Shown in pieces: positions 15,297-23,834 of a DNA stretch of 64,000 nucleotides. Both the position numbers and the translations under genes were made by a program. Under the pieces are notes generated by a model. The model ran no database searches and was not told the origin of the DNA. It was given only the letters and a program-made list of their open reading frames with translations. Each line of letters starts with the position of its first letter. Positions within the stretch are counted from its first letter, which is position 1. This DNA comes from Nonomuraea typhae (lineage in GTDB: Bacteria > Actinomycetota > Actinomycetes > Streptosporangiales > Streptosporangiaceae): positions 744,001-808,000 of the forward strand of contig NZ_VRLV01000002.1 in assembly GCF_009760925.1 (NCBI RefSeq), read 5' to 3'.

Positions 15297-16148
15297 ATGC
15301 GTTCAGGAGCACATCGCCTTTTATCCGCGCTGGGCATCGCCCTGCTTTTCCTGGGGCTCGGCTTCGTCCCCGCGGCCAACGCCGGCACGACGCCCCCGAC
15401 TCCACCGGCCGTGGACGCGGACGGCTGGCTGACCAAGACACCCGCCCCGGCGGGGGCGGAACTCGTCATCCTCTCGGGTAAGAGGACCGGGGCCGACGGA
15501 TGCGTGATTCCCGTCGAACTCAAGGCGACACCCGCCGACCGGGTCGTCCGCGCCGACGAGACCCGGATCAATCTCAGGACCTGTCAGCTGGAAGTGGCGG
15601 TCCGCCGCGGAGACGCCGTGCCGAAGACGCCCGTGACGCAGCCCTCGCCGGATGTCGCGACGAAGGAGGGACGTTCCGCCAAACCCACGAAGATCGAGGA
15701 ACCGGCGCCTTCGCAGCTTCGTCCGGCACAGAAGTCGACTGCCGGGTGGACCAGGACCACTGGCTATTTCAGGACCTGGTGGACGGATCCGATCGGGCTG
15801 ACGGTCAACTCCACCAAGAACACCGTCTCCTGGGACTGGAACAACGAGAACTGCGTAAATCCCGGATGGGCCTCATACAACTACGAGTGGCTGTCCGGAA
15901 CGGGCTGGGCGCTGCTCGGCGAGAACTTCCAAAACCTCTACGGATGCACGGATCACCGGTCGGAATCCTACACGCACTATGCTAATCAAGCGTTCTGCGG
16001 TATCGCCGTCCCGGCCGCCCACGTATATTATCCGCGCAATTATGTCCGCGGCTGGTGGACCGGCGAGATGAGCGGTTACACTGATTCCTACGCCGATAGC
16101 GGCTGCAGCTTCCTGCTGACACGGCATCACCAGCTCGAATTCAGCTGA
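15297..16148 (+). CDS. Secreted Trp/Cys-rich protein of unknown function
   Basis: I do not recognise a family. The 283-residue product has a clear Sec signal peptide ending near ANA (residue 29), then a Thr/Pro-rich mature N-terminus, a linker rich in Lys, Pro and Thr (about 105-145), and an aromatic C-terminal domain (TTGYFRTWWTDPIGLTVN, WDWNNENC, YEWLSGTGW). Six cysteines follow the signal peptide, which suggests disulfide bonding outside the cell. A GGAGGGG ribosome-binding site sits just before the ATG. It diverges from the CC-tailed peptide operon and may form a unit with the small membrane protein at 16172. Confidence 0.75.
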   Translation: MRSGAHRLLSALGIALLFLGLGFVPAANAGTTPPTPPAVDADGWLTKTPAPAGAELVILSGKRTGADGCVIPVELKATPADRVVRADETRINLRTCQLEVAVRRGDAVPKTPVTQPSPDVATKEGRSAKPTKIEEPAPSQLRPAQKSTAGWTRTTGYFRTWWTDPIGLTVNSTKNTVSWDWNNENCVNPGWASYNYEWLSGTGWALLGENFQNLYGCTDHRSESYTHYANQAFCGIAVPAAHVYYPRNYVRGWWTGEMSGYTDSYADSGCSFLLTRHHQLEFS

Positions 16149-16171
16149 TCCGATCATTGGGGTGACGGGCG

Positions 16172-16525
16172 ATGCGGGCAGAGGCACGATGGGTCATCGC
16201 GTCGGCGATTCTGGCACTGGCGGCCTCGATTATCGCATTCGCCGCCCCCCTGTATACGGCGGCCGGTCCCGAAGGAACCGTGCGCACCGGCCTCGGGAGC
16301 GTCTCGGGCTGGCAGAGCATCGCGATGCTCCTGCTCCCCGTCGTCATCGCCCTGGCGCCGCTCGCCTTCAGGGGAAGCCGGATCAGGACGCCCGCGATCG
16401 TCGCGGCGGCGCTCCTGGGTGTCTGGTGCGTCCTCGGCCTGGCCTCGATAGGGATGTTCTATGTGCCGTCGTTCGTTCTCATGGCCATAGCGGCGACCTA
16501 TCCCCGCCGCGAGCGAACACCGTGA
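16172..16525 (+). CDS. Small three-helix membrane protein
   Basis: This 117-residue protein has three hydrophobic segments at about residues 8-28, 48-66 and 75-100, and a basic C-terminal tail (YPRRERTP). I recognise no family. It lies 23 bases after the secreted-protein gene and has a GGGGTGA Shine-Dalgarno, so the two are probably co-transcribed. A strong hairpin follows 15 bases after the stop. Confidence 0.6.
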   Translation: MRAEARWVIASAILALAASIIAFAAPLYTAAGPEGTVRTGLGSVSGWQSIAMLLLPVVIALAPLAFRGSRIRTPAIVAAALLGVWCVLGLASIGMFYVPSFVLMAIAATYPRRERTP

Positions 16526-16540
16526 CGTGCGGCCACAGCG

Positions 16541-16573
16541 GCCCTCCGGCGAGGCGGTCGCCTGCCGGAGGGC
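16541..16573. terminator. Bidirectional terminator between the membrane-protein gene and rnpB
   Basis: GCCCTCCGGC (16541-16550) pairs perfectly with GCCGGAGGGC (16564-16573), and the inner AGGCG/CGCCT extends the stem. On the plus strand a T-rich TCGCTTCTT follows. On the minus strand it lies about ten bases past the 3' end of RNase P RNA. Confidence 0.75.
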
Positions 16574-16583
16574 TCGCTTCTTG

Positions 16584-16977
16584 CGACGAGCCGGCCTGTA
16601 GGCCGGGTTCTGTCCCTCGTGTGAGGGGGCGACCATCCATCTAGGACCGCCGTTGCCGGCGGCCTCCAGCGGTCTACCCGTGCGGCTCGGGCGGGCAGCC
16701 CTCAGGCGCCGCACGCGGGCGCCTCTCGCGAAGCGCCCTTCTTGACCTTGCTCCAGGTGGGGTTTACCGAGCCGCCCACGTCACCGTGGGCGCTGGTGGT
16801 CTCTTACACCACCGTTTCACCCTTACCTCCACGTGAGTGGAGGCGGTCTGTTTTCTGTGGCACTGTCCCGCGGGTCACCCCGGGTCGGCGTTACCGACCA
16901 CCCTGCCCTGTGGAGCCCGGACCTTCCTCGGCGGGCCCTCGCGGGTCCGACGCGGCCGCCCGGCCGGCTCGTCTGGC
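16584..16977 (-). ncRNA. rnpB: RNase P RNA (type A)
   Basis: Read on the minus strand, the 5' end GACGAGCCGGCC pairs with the 3' end GGCCGGCTCGTC to form helix P1. The conserved core is plain: GAGGAAGGTCCGGGCTCCAC near the 5' side, ACAGAAAACAGACCGCC in the middle, and ACAGAACCCGGCCTACAGG near the 3' end. Length is about 390 nucleotides, normal for actinobacteria. GATAAT (16989 to 16984, minus strand) is a likely -10 about seven bases before the mature 5' end. Exact ends are estimates from the P1 pairing. Confidence 0.95.
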
Positions 16978-17110
16978 AGCGAGATTATCAAACCTCAACC
17001 AGGCGACAAGCCGCCCGGGGTGGGATGATCACGCCGTCGTCCGAGGGGGACGGTGGCATTGGGTGGACGGGCCGGGCGTTTCTGGCGGCGTCCGGCGCGT
17101 CCGCCCAGGC

Positions 17111-18532
17111 TCAGCGCAGGTGCGCGGTGTCGTTGAACGCCTTCACCACGGCGTTGCCGTCGGCGTAGTAGTCGATGAGGTTCAGGCAGGCCAGGTCCAG
17201 GTGCATCCGGTACACCGCGGCCGGCGGGGCCATCAGCGCGAACCTGAGCAGCATCTTGATCGGCGTCACGTGCGAGACGACCAGGACCGTCTTGCCCAGG
17301 TGCTGCTCGACCAGCCGGTCCCGGACGCGGTGCACGCGGCGGCCGGCCTCGGCGAAGCTCTCGCCGTCCGGCGGCGCCACCGACGGGTCGGCCAGCCAGG
17401 CGGCCAGTTCGTCCGGCCAGCGGCGCTGGATCTCGGTGAACGTGTGCCCCTCCCAGGCGCCGAAATCGGCCTCTCTGAGGTCTTCGTCCACCTCGACGGT
17501 GAGGTTCGTCCGGGCCGCGACCGCCTCGGCGGTCTGGCGGGCGCGCTTGAGCGGGGAACTGACGATCACGTCCAGCCGGTACGGCTTCCGCGCCAGCCGG
17601 TCCGCGGCGGCGGCCGCCTGGGCCCTTCCGTTGGCGGTCAGCTCGGCGTCGCCCAGGCCGGAGAAGCGGCGCTCGACGGAGAGCGGGGTCTCGCCGTGCC
17701 GCAGCAACAGCAGCGAGGTGGCCACCCGCGTGGCCGCACCCCAGCCGGTCCCCTGGGCGCGCGTCTGCTCGGCCGCGGCGGACGCCGCCGGCGCCGACAC
17801 CTCACCCCCGGTCCTGCGCGCCGCCCCGGCTCCCCCAGTCACACCAGGTACGGCGTAGCCGCCCCCACCGGCGCCGCGTCCCGTTGCCGAGTCGTCCTCA
17901 CCGGCACCGGATCCCGCTGCGGAGCCGTCCCCGGAAGCGCCCCTCCCGTTCGCGGGGCCTTCACCTGCGCCGCGTCCGCCCCCGGGGTCTCCGGTTTCGG
18001 GGTTGGTCCCGAAGAGGTCGGTCTGGCCGAAGCCGTCCTGGCCGGCCGCTTCGTGTTCCTCTCGGCCCGGTCCGGTCGCGGTCTCCTCCGACGGGCCGCC
18101 GGGCTGCCACCGCAGGCCCTTGGCGGCGGCGTCCATGGCCTCGTTGGCCAGGCGGTCGGCGTGTTTGTTGCGTTCCCTGGGGATCCAGGTCCATTCGGTG
18201 ACCCGCAGGCGCGCCACGAGGCGGTTCGCCTCCAGGGCCAGCGGGCGCAGGCCCTCGTTCTTGATTTTCCAGCGCCCGGCCATCTGCTCGATGACGAGCT
18301 TGGAGTCCATGCGGACCGCCACCGCGGCCCCGTCGCCCGCAAGCCGCAGCACTTCGGTGAGCCCGGCGATGAGCCCGCGGTATTCGGCGACGTTGTTGGT
18401 GGTGATGCCGATCGCCTCGGCCGTCTCGGCCAGTACCTGGCGGTCGGCGGCGTCGAGCACGACGGCGCCGTAACCGGCGGGACCCGGGTTGCCACGGGAG
18501 CCGCCGTCGGCCTCGACGATGTAGGAGGTCAC
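17111..18532 (-). CDS. Bifunctional RNase HI / histidine (acid) phosphatase
   Basis: The 473-residue protein joins two enzymes. Residues 1-145 are RNase HI, which cuts RNA in RNA-DNA hybrids; its acidic residues appear in VEADGGSRGNPGPAGYG (Asp9), NVAEYRG, RMDSKLV and NKHADRLANEAM. Residues about 150-260 are a Gly/Ala-rich linker. Residues about 270-473 are a phosphoglycerate-mutase-type histidine phosphatase with the phosphohistidine motif LLRHGET (His279) and VSHVTPIKMLL. The arrangement matches mycobacterial Rv2228c. The GTG start overlaps the zinc-ribbon stop as GTGA. The linker is longer and more repetitive than I would expect. Confidence 0.93.
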   Translation of the reverse strand: MTSYIVEADGGSRGNPGPAGYGAVVLDAADRQVLAETAEAIGITTNNVAEYRGLIAGLTEVLRLAGDGAAVAVRMDSKLVIEQMAGRWKIKNEGLRPLALEANRLVARLRVTEWTWIPRERNKHADRLANEAMDAAAKGLRWQPGGPSEETATGPGREEHEAAGQDGFGQTDLFGTNPETGDPGGGRGAGEGPANGRGASGDGSAAGSGAGEDDSATGRGAGGGGYAVPGVTGGAGAARRTGGEVSAPAASAAAEQTRAQGTGWGAATRVATSLLLLRHGETPLSVERRFSGLGDAELTANGRAQAAAAADRLARKPYRLDVIVSSPLKRARQTAEAVAARTNLTVEVDEDLREADFGAWEGHTFTEIQRRWPDELAAWLADPSVAPPDGESFAEAGRRVHRVRDRLVEQHLGKTVLVVSHVTPIKMLLRFALMAPPAAVYRMHLDLACLNLIDYYADGNAVVKAFNDTAHLR

Positions 18533-19269
18533 AGGCCGGACTCTGCGGTGCGTACCAGGATGCGGCGGCACTCCTCGCAGCGGATCACGTCGTCGTGGGG
18601 GGCGGCCTTGATGCGGTTCATCTCGGCGATGGACAGCGACACCTTGCAGCCCTGGCACTGGCCCCGGTAGAGCATGGCGGCGGCGACGCCGTACTGGTCG
18701 CGCAGTTTGGTGTAGAGGGTGAGCAGGTCGGCGGGGATGTCGCCGGCGACGCCGGTGCGGCGGTCCTTGACGCCGGCGGCCTCCTTGTCGATCTCGGCGA
18801 CGGCGGCGTCACGGCGGTCCTCGGCGGCGGCGCGGGTGGCGGAGACGGCGTCGCGCTGGGCGACCAGGTCGACGACCTTGGCGTCGGCGGCCTCCCTGCG
18901 CTCCATGATCTCCAGGACCACTTCTTCGAGGTCGCCCTGGCGGCGGTGCAGCGAGGTGATCTCGGACTGCAGGCTGGCGAGGTCCTTGGGCGAGGTCACG
19001 GCGCCGGAGTCGAGGCGTTTCTGGTCCCGCTCGGCCCGGGTGCGCACGGTGTCGACGTCGGCCTCGGCCTTGGCCTGCTCGCGGGCCAGGTCGCCGGCGG
19101 CGGTCTCGGCTTCGATCGCCTCGGTGGCGAGTTTGGCGAAGCGCTTGGTCTGCTCGTCGATCTCGGCCAGCTCGGGCAGGGTGCGGCGGCGGTGGGCGAG
19201 CCGGTCGGCCGTGGAGTCGAGCTCTGCCAGGTCGAGCAGTCGCTTCTGTGCTTCAGGGGCTGCTTTCAT
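18529..19269 (-). CDS. CT398-like coiled-coil zinc-ribbon protein
   Basis: This 246-residue protein has an N-terminal coiled coil (residues about 5-175, rich in Glu, Arg, Ala and Leu) and a C-terminal C4 zinc ribbon with CQGC and CEEC. It matches the family of Rv2229c, proposed to bind nucleic acids or act as a scaffold. An alternative upstream start at 19290 exists, but the ATG at 19269 has AGAGGAT at proper spacing and begins MKAAPEAQKRLLDLAELD like its relatives. It starts two bases after the Nif3-family stop and overlaps the RNase HI start. Confidence 0.9.
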   Translation of the reverse strand: MKAAPEAQKRLLDLAELDSTADRLAHRRRTLPELAEIDEQTKRFAKLATEAIEAETAAGDLAREQAKAEADVDTVRTRAERDQKRLDSGAVTSPKDLASLQSEITSLHRRQGDLEEVVLEIMERREAADAKVVDLVAQRDAVSATRAAAEDRRDAAVAEIDKEAAGVKDRRTGVAGDIPADLLTLYTKLRDQYGVAAAMLYRGQCQGCKVSLSIAEMNRIKAAPHDDVIRCEECRRILVRTAESGL

Positions 19270-19271
19270 GA

Positions 19272-20072
19272 TCAATATCCTCTTGTCCAAGCATCGGTGA
19301 CCGTGGCGGAGACGCGCGTCTCAACGTTAACGCCCGTGGCGCGCAGGATGGACGCGGCGCTGTCCAGCCATGGCCATTCGGTGGCCCAGTGGGCGGCGTC
19401 GATGAGCGCGGGGCCGTCGGCCTCCATGAACTCGCTGGCCGGGTGGTGGCGGAGGTCGGCGGTCAGGAAGACGTCGAGGCCGGCGGCGCGAGCCGTACCG
19501 AGGAGGGAGTCGCCGGCGCCGCCGCTGACGGCCACGCGCGAGACCCGGCGGGTCAGGTCGCCCGCGACGCGGATGCCCCAGGAGGTCTTGGGCAGGCCGC
19601 CGGCCGCCTGCTCGGCGAAGTCGCCGAGCGTCATGGGGTACGGCAGGGCGCCGATGCGGCCGAGTCCGCGCCAGGGGTCGTCGGGGAGGGGGCGGAGCGG
19701 CACGAGGTCGCCGGTGAGGCCGACGGCCCTGGCCAGCGCGTCGGAGACGCCGGGGTTGGCGACGTCGGCATTGGTGTGGGCGGTGTAAAGGGCTATGTCG
19801 TGCTTGATGAGGGTATGGACCAAGCGTCCCTTGGGAGTGGTGGCGGCGACGGTAGTGGTGCCGCGCAGGTATAGGGGGTGATGGGTGACGATGAGGTCGG
19901 CTCCCCAGGCGATGGCCTCGTCCGCGACCACGGCCACCGGGTCCACCGCGAACAGGACTTTGCGCACCTCCCCGCCGGGGTCGCCGCACACGAGACCGAC
20001 GGCGTCCCAGGATTCGGCGGTGGCGGGCGGGTAGGCCGCCTCGAGCTTTCCGATCACATCTGCCAGCGTCAC
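19272..20072 (-). CDS. Nif3-like dinuclear metal-centre protein
   Basis: This protein of about 266 residues is a member of the Nif3/YbgI family (Rv2230c-like), which forms hexamers with a two-metal site of unclear substrate. Metal-ligand motifs are visible as LIVTHHPLYLRG, YTAHTNAD and, near the C-terminus, DAAHWATEWPW. A GTG at 20072 gives MTLADVIGKLEAAYPPATAESWDAVGL, which fits the family N-terminus; a GTG at 20120 would add 16 residues. It is the first gene of the leftward Nif3 - zinc ribbon - RNase HI/phosphatase operon that runs towards rnpB. Confidence 0.9.
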   Translation of the reverse strand: MTLADVIGKLEAAYPPATAESWDAVGLVCGDPGGEVRKVLFAVDPVAVVADEAIAWGADLIVTHHPLYLRGTTTVAATTPKGRLVHTLIKHDIALYTAHTNADVANPGVSDALARAVGLTGDLVPLRPLPDDPWRGLGRIGALPYPMTLGDFAEQAAGGLPKTSWGIRVAGDLTRRVSRVAVSGGAGDSLLGTARAAGLDVFLTADLRHHPASEFMEADGPALIDAAHWATEWPWLDSAASILRATGVNVETRVSATVTDAWTRGY

Positions 20073-20180
20073 GCTGCGCAGACTACCGGCCCCGGCGCTG
20101 GAGGCAGGCGTCTTGTCCACGGGGGTGTCGTCCGAACTGGGTTCGTCGTAATGTAAGTGAATCCTGACGCGGAGGACAAT

Positions 20181-21635
20181 ATGTCACCAAGGATCGCGAT
20201 CATCGGAGCCGGATTCGGCGGGTTGTGCATGGCGATCCAGCTCGAGCGCGCGGGCATCACGACATACACCGTCTTCGAGAAGGCCGACCGGGTGGGCGGC
20301 ACCTGGCGGGACAATACCTATCCGGGGGCGGGATGCGACATTCCCTCGCATCTGTATTCGTTCTCCTTCGAGAAGTACACCTCGTGGAGCCGCCGCTATC
20401 CCGACCAACCGGAAATCCTTGCCTACATGGATTACTGCACCGATAAATACGGTGTCAGGCGAAAAATCCGGTTCGGTGCAGACGTCACCCACGCCACCTT
20501 CGACCACGACCAGTGGCGCCTCACCTTCCACGACGGCACCACCCAGCACCGGGAGGAGTTCGACGTCCTGGTCGCCGGCGTCGGCCAACTCAACCGCCCG
20601 AAATTTCCCGATATACCGGGCATGGAGGAGTTCGGCGGCGTCTCCTTCCACTCCGCCCGCTGGAACCACGCGCACGATCTCACCGGCCGCCGGGTCGCGG
20701 TCATCGGCAACGGCTCCTCGGCCGCCCAGTTCATCCCCCCGGTCGCCGAGCGCGCCGCGCACCTGGACGTCTTCCAGCGCACCCCCAACTGGGTCATCCC
20801 CAAGCCCGACGCCGCCTTCGGCCCTCTGACCCGCCTGGCCCTGCACTTCGTCCCCGGATTACAGCGCGCCTACCGCGAGTGGATCTACCGGTACGCCGAG
20901 GGCACGCTCTACCCGGCGCTGGCCAGAGGCTGGAGCGAGGGCCTGCTGAAGAAGCGCGCCCTGGACCACCTCAGGACCCAGGTGCCCGATCCGGACCTGC
21001 GCGCCAGGCTCACCCCGGACTACCCGCCCGGCTGCAAGCGGGTCGTGATCGACAGCCGCTTCTACCCGGCCCTCACCCGCGCGAACGTGGACGTGGTCAC
21101 CGACCCGATCGTCCGCGTCACGGCCAAGGGCGTGGAGACCACCGAGGGCCTGCGCGAGGCCGACACCATCATCTACGGCACCGGGTTCCGGAGCACCGAG
21201 CTCCTCGCCCCGATCGCGATCACCGGCCGCGGCGGCAGGCGGCTGGACGAGCAGTGGGAACGGGGCGCCGAAGCCTACCTGGGCATCTCGGCGCCGAACT
21301 TCCCGAACCTGTTCCTGCTCTACGGGCCCAACACCAACCTGGGCCACAATTCGATCATCTTCATGCTCGAATGCCAGGTGAACCATGTCATGAACTGCCT
21401 GCCGTACCTCTCCACCCGGGGGCCGATGGAGGTCAGGCCGGAGGCGATGGCCGCGTGGACCCGGCAGCTCGACCGGGCGATGGCGCGGATGGTGTGGGGC
21501 AACGGCTGCCGGAGCTGGTACAAGACGGCCGAGGGCAGGGTGACCAACAACTGGCCGGGGCCGACCATGCTCTATCGCCGGCTCACGGCGCTGCCGCCGC
21601 TGCCCGCCTACCGCTTCGGGCAGCGGGGTTCGTAG
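20181..21635 (+). CDS. Flavin-containing (Baeyer-Villiger-type) monooxygenase
   Basis: This 484-residue class B flavoprotein monooxygenase uses FAD and NADPH to insert oxygen into ketones or to oxidise soft heteroatoms. The FAD Rossmann motif GAGFGGL lies at residues 8-14, the NADPH motif GNGSSAA in the middle, and FGGVSFHSARWN between them matches the Baeyer-Villiger fingerprint F-x-G-x3-H-x3-W, with Asn in place of the usual Pro or Asp at the end. The ATG at 20181 follows GGAGGA. An earlier GTG at 20157 is less likely. The natural substrate cannot be inferred from neighbours. Confidence 0.9.
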   Translation: MSPRIAIIGAGFGGLCMAIQLERAGITTYTVFEKADRVGGTWRDNTYPGAGCDIPSHLYSFSFEKYTSWSRRYPDQPEILAYMDYCTDKYGVRRKIRFGADVTHATFDHDQWRLTFHDGTTQHREEFDVLVAGVGQLNRPKFPDIPGMEEFGGVSFHSARWNHAHDLTGRRVAVIGNGSSAAQFIPPVAERAAHLDVFQRTPNWVIPKPDAAFGPLTRLALHFVPGLQRAYREWIYRYAEGTLYPALARGWSEGLLKKRALDHLRTQVPDPDLRARLTPDYPPGCKRVVIDSRFYPALTRANVDVVTDPIVRVTAKGVETTEGLREADTIIYGTGFRSTELLAPIAITGRGGRRLDEQWERGAEAYLGISAPNFPNLFLLYGPNTNLGHNSIIFMLECQVNHVMNCLPYLSTRGPMEVRPEAMAAWTRQLDRAMARMVWGNGCRSWYKTAEGRVTNNWPGPTMLYRRLTALPPLPAYRFGQRGS

Positions 21636-21713
21636 GCGCGGCCTATCCCCATCAGGGGTTTTTGTCCCGCGGCACAAGTGATCTCGGCCACCCGCCGCGA
21701 TACGGTCGAGGGC

Positions 21714-22739
21714 ATGACATCCCTCCACCAGCGTGCGGTCGTGGCCGACACGCACAACGACCTGCTGATGGCGGTATCAGCGCGGCCGGCGGAGAGCTGG
21801 GCCTCGTTCTTCCGCCGCCAGTGGCTGCCCCAGCTGCAGGCCGGCGGGGTGAACCTGCAGGTGCTGCCCGTCTTCATCGACGACCAGTACCGCCCCGAGG
21901 GCGCGCTCAGGCAGACGCTGCGCATGATCGAGTGTGCGCACGTGCTCGCCGAGGGCAACGCCGACGCCGTGGCGCTGTGCCGTACCGGAGCCGAGATCGA
22001 CCGCGCGCTCGCGGACGGGAAGATCGCGCTCGTGCTGGCGCTGGAGAGCATGCCCGGCCTGGACGCCAGCGTGGAGCTGATCTCGACCGTGCACCGGCTG
22101 GGTGTCCGGATCGCCTCGATCGCGCACTGGGGCCGCACCCCGTTGGCCGACGGCAGCGGCGAGGACGCCACCGGCAGCGGCCTGACCTCCCACGGCGTGG
22201 CGGCGCTCAAGGAGATGGAACGCCTGGGCATCGTCTTCGACATCTCCCACCTGGGCGCCTCCGGCGTCGCGCACGTGCTGGAGCTGGCCACGAAGCCGGT
22301 CATGGCCACGCACTCCAGCGCCCGCGCGCTGCGCGACCACCACCGCAACCTCACCGACGAGCAGCTGCGCGGCGTGGCGGCCACCGGCGGCGTGGTCTGC
22401 GTGAACTTCCTGGCCGCCTTCCTCGTCGAGGACACCGGCCAGGTGAGCGTGGACCGGCTGCTCGACCACATCGAGCACGTCGCGGAGGTGGCCGGGATCG
22501 ACCACGTCGGCCTCGGGCCCGACTTCATCCACGAGGTCATGCGCGACCTCACCCCGCCGTGCTGCGAGGATGCCAGCCCGCGCGGCATCGACGCGATGGC
22601 GCCCTTCCCCGGCCTGGAGGGGCCGGAGGGGCTGCCGCTGGTCACCGAGGGCCTGATCCGGCGCGGCCTTCAGGAAAAGGACATCATCAAGATCGTCGGT
22701 GGCAACGTCCACCGCCTCCTGGGGGAACTGCGGGCATGA
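21714..22739 (+). CDS. M19 (membrane/renal-type) dipeptidase
   Basis: This 341-residue zinc peptidase of the amidohydrolase fold hydrolyses dipeptides. Zinc-binding His14 and Asp16 lie in DTHND, the bridging glutamate in LALESM, further histidines in FDISHLG and MATHSSARAL, and a catalytic Asp in HVGLGPDF. TACGGT (TANNNT) ends seven bases before the ATG, so the transcript may be leaderless, although GAGGG could also serve as a ribosome-binding site. The stop overlaps the M20 peptidase start (ATGA), making a peptide-degrading operon. Confidence 0.9.
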   Translation: MTSLHQRAVVADTHNDLLMAVSARPAESWASFFRRQWLPQLQAGGVNLQVLPVFIDDQYRPEGALRQTLRMIECAHVLAEGNADAVALCRTGAEIDRALADGKIALVLALESMPGLDASVELISTVHRLGVRIASIAHWGRTPLADGSGEDATGSGLTSHGVAALKEMERLGIVFDISHLGASGVAHVLELATKPVMATHSSARALRDHHRNLTDEQLRGVAATGGVVCVNFLAAFLVEDTGQVSVDRLLDHIEHVAEVAGIDHVGLGPDFIHEVMRDLTPPCCEDASPRGIDAMAPFPGLEGPEGLPLVTEGLIRRGLQEKDIIKIVGGNVHRLLGELRA

Positions 22740-23824
22740 TCGAGGATCTCGAAGAGCTGGTCACCTGCGAATCGTTCTCCAGCGACCTGGAGGCGGTCGC
22801 GCGCAGCGCCAAGGTCGTGGCCGCGATGGGCGCCCGTCACCTGGGCGCCGAGCCGGACGTGCTGGTGGTGGACGGCGTCACCCACCTGCGCTGGACGTTC
22901 GGCGAGCCGCGCGTGCTGCTGCTCGGCCACCACGACACCGTCTGGCCCATCGGAACCCTGCGCACGCACCCCTGGTCGGTCGTGGACGGCGTGGCGCGCG
23001 GCCCCGGCGTCTTCGACATGAAGGCCGGGCTGGTGCAGACGTTCCACGCGCTGGCCGGGCTGCCGCGCCTGGACGGGGTCTGCGTGCTGGTCACCGGTGA
23101 CGAGGAGGTCGGCTCGCGGACCTCACGGCCGCTGATCGAGGAGAGCGCCCGCGGGCTGGCCGCCACGTTCGTGCTGGAGGCCAGCGCCGACGGCGGCGCG
23201 CTGAAGACCGCCCGCAAGGGCACCTCCGACTACCGCGTGGAGGTGTACGGCACGGCCGCCCACGCCGGCCTGGAGCCGTGGAACGGCGCCAACGCCGGCA
23301 TCGAGCTGGCCCACCAGATCCTGGCCGTCTCCCGGCTGGCCGCGAGCGTGGACGGCGGCGAACTCCCCCGGTCCGCGGCCACCACGGTCACGCCGACGGT
23401 GTTGTCCGGCGGTTCGACGGTGAACACCGTCCCGGCCCAGGCCAGGGTCGCGGTGGACGTGCGGGTCTCGACGCTGGCCGCGCAGGCCCGGGTGGACGAG
23501 GCCATGCGGGCCCTCGCCCCGCTCACGCCCGGAACGCGGATCGAGGTCACCGGCGGCCCCAACCGGCCGCCGCTGGAGGCGGCCATGTCGGAGCGGCTGT
23601 TCGCGCTGGCCCAGGAGCTCAGCCCGCGGCCGCTGACCTCCGCGCACGTGGGCGGGGCCTCGGACGGCAACTTCACCGCCGGGCTCGGCTGCCCGACGCT
23701 CGACGGCCTCGGCGGCGTGGGCGGCGGCGCGCACGCCGATCACGAGCACGTGCTGGTCGAGGAGATGCCGGGCCGCATGGAACTCCTGCGCGCCTTGGTG
23801 AACGCGGTGCTGGCAGGGGCTTAG
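22736..23824 (+). CDS. M20-family metallopeptidase (carboxypeptidase G2-like)
   Basis: The 362-residue protein is a two-zinc exopeptidase or N-acyl-amino-acid hydrolase of the M20/ArgE/DapE/CPG2 group. GHHDTVW carries the first zinc ligand, GVFDMKAG the bridging Asp, and TGDEEVGS the catalytic Glu pair. The dimerisation domain spans residues about 160-270, with AAHAG, and GGASDGNF and a C-terminal His close the active site. It is translationally coupled to the M19 dipeptidase by an ATGA overlap and followed ten bases later by an acetyltransferase-like gene. Confidence 0.9.
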   Translation: MIEDLEELVTCESFSSDLEAVARSAKVVAAMGARHLGAEPDVLVVDGVTHLRWTFGEPRVLLLGHHDTVWPIGTLRTHPWSVVDGVARGPGVFDMKAGLVQTFHALAGLPRLDGVCVLVTGDEEVGSRTSRPLIEESARGLAATFVLEASADGGALKTARKGTSDYRVEVYGTAAHAGLEPWNGANAGIELAHQILAVSRLAASVDGGELPRSAATTVTPTVLSGGSTVNTVPAQARVAVDVRVSTLAAQARVDEAMRALAPLTPGTRIEVTGGPNRPPLEAAMSERLFALAQELSPRPLTSAHVGGASDGNFTAGLGCPTLDGLGGVGGGAHADHEHVLVEEMPGRMELLRALVNAVLAGA

Positions 23825-23834
23825 GGTCCATGCC

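Noticed and set aside
16742..18670. Rightward open frame of 642 codons
   Set aside because: It crosses RNase P RNA and the RNase HI/phosphatase gene in antisense. The minus-strand features have clear family motifs.
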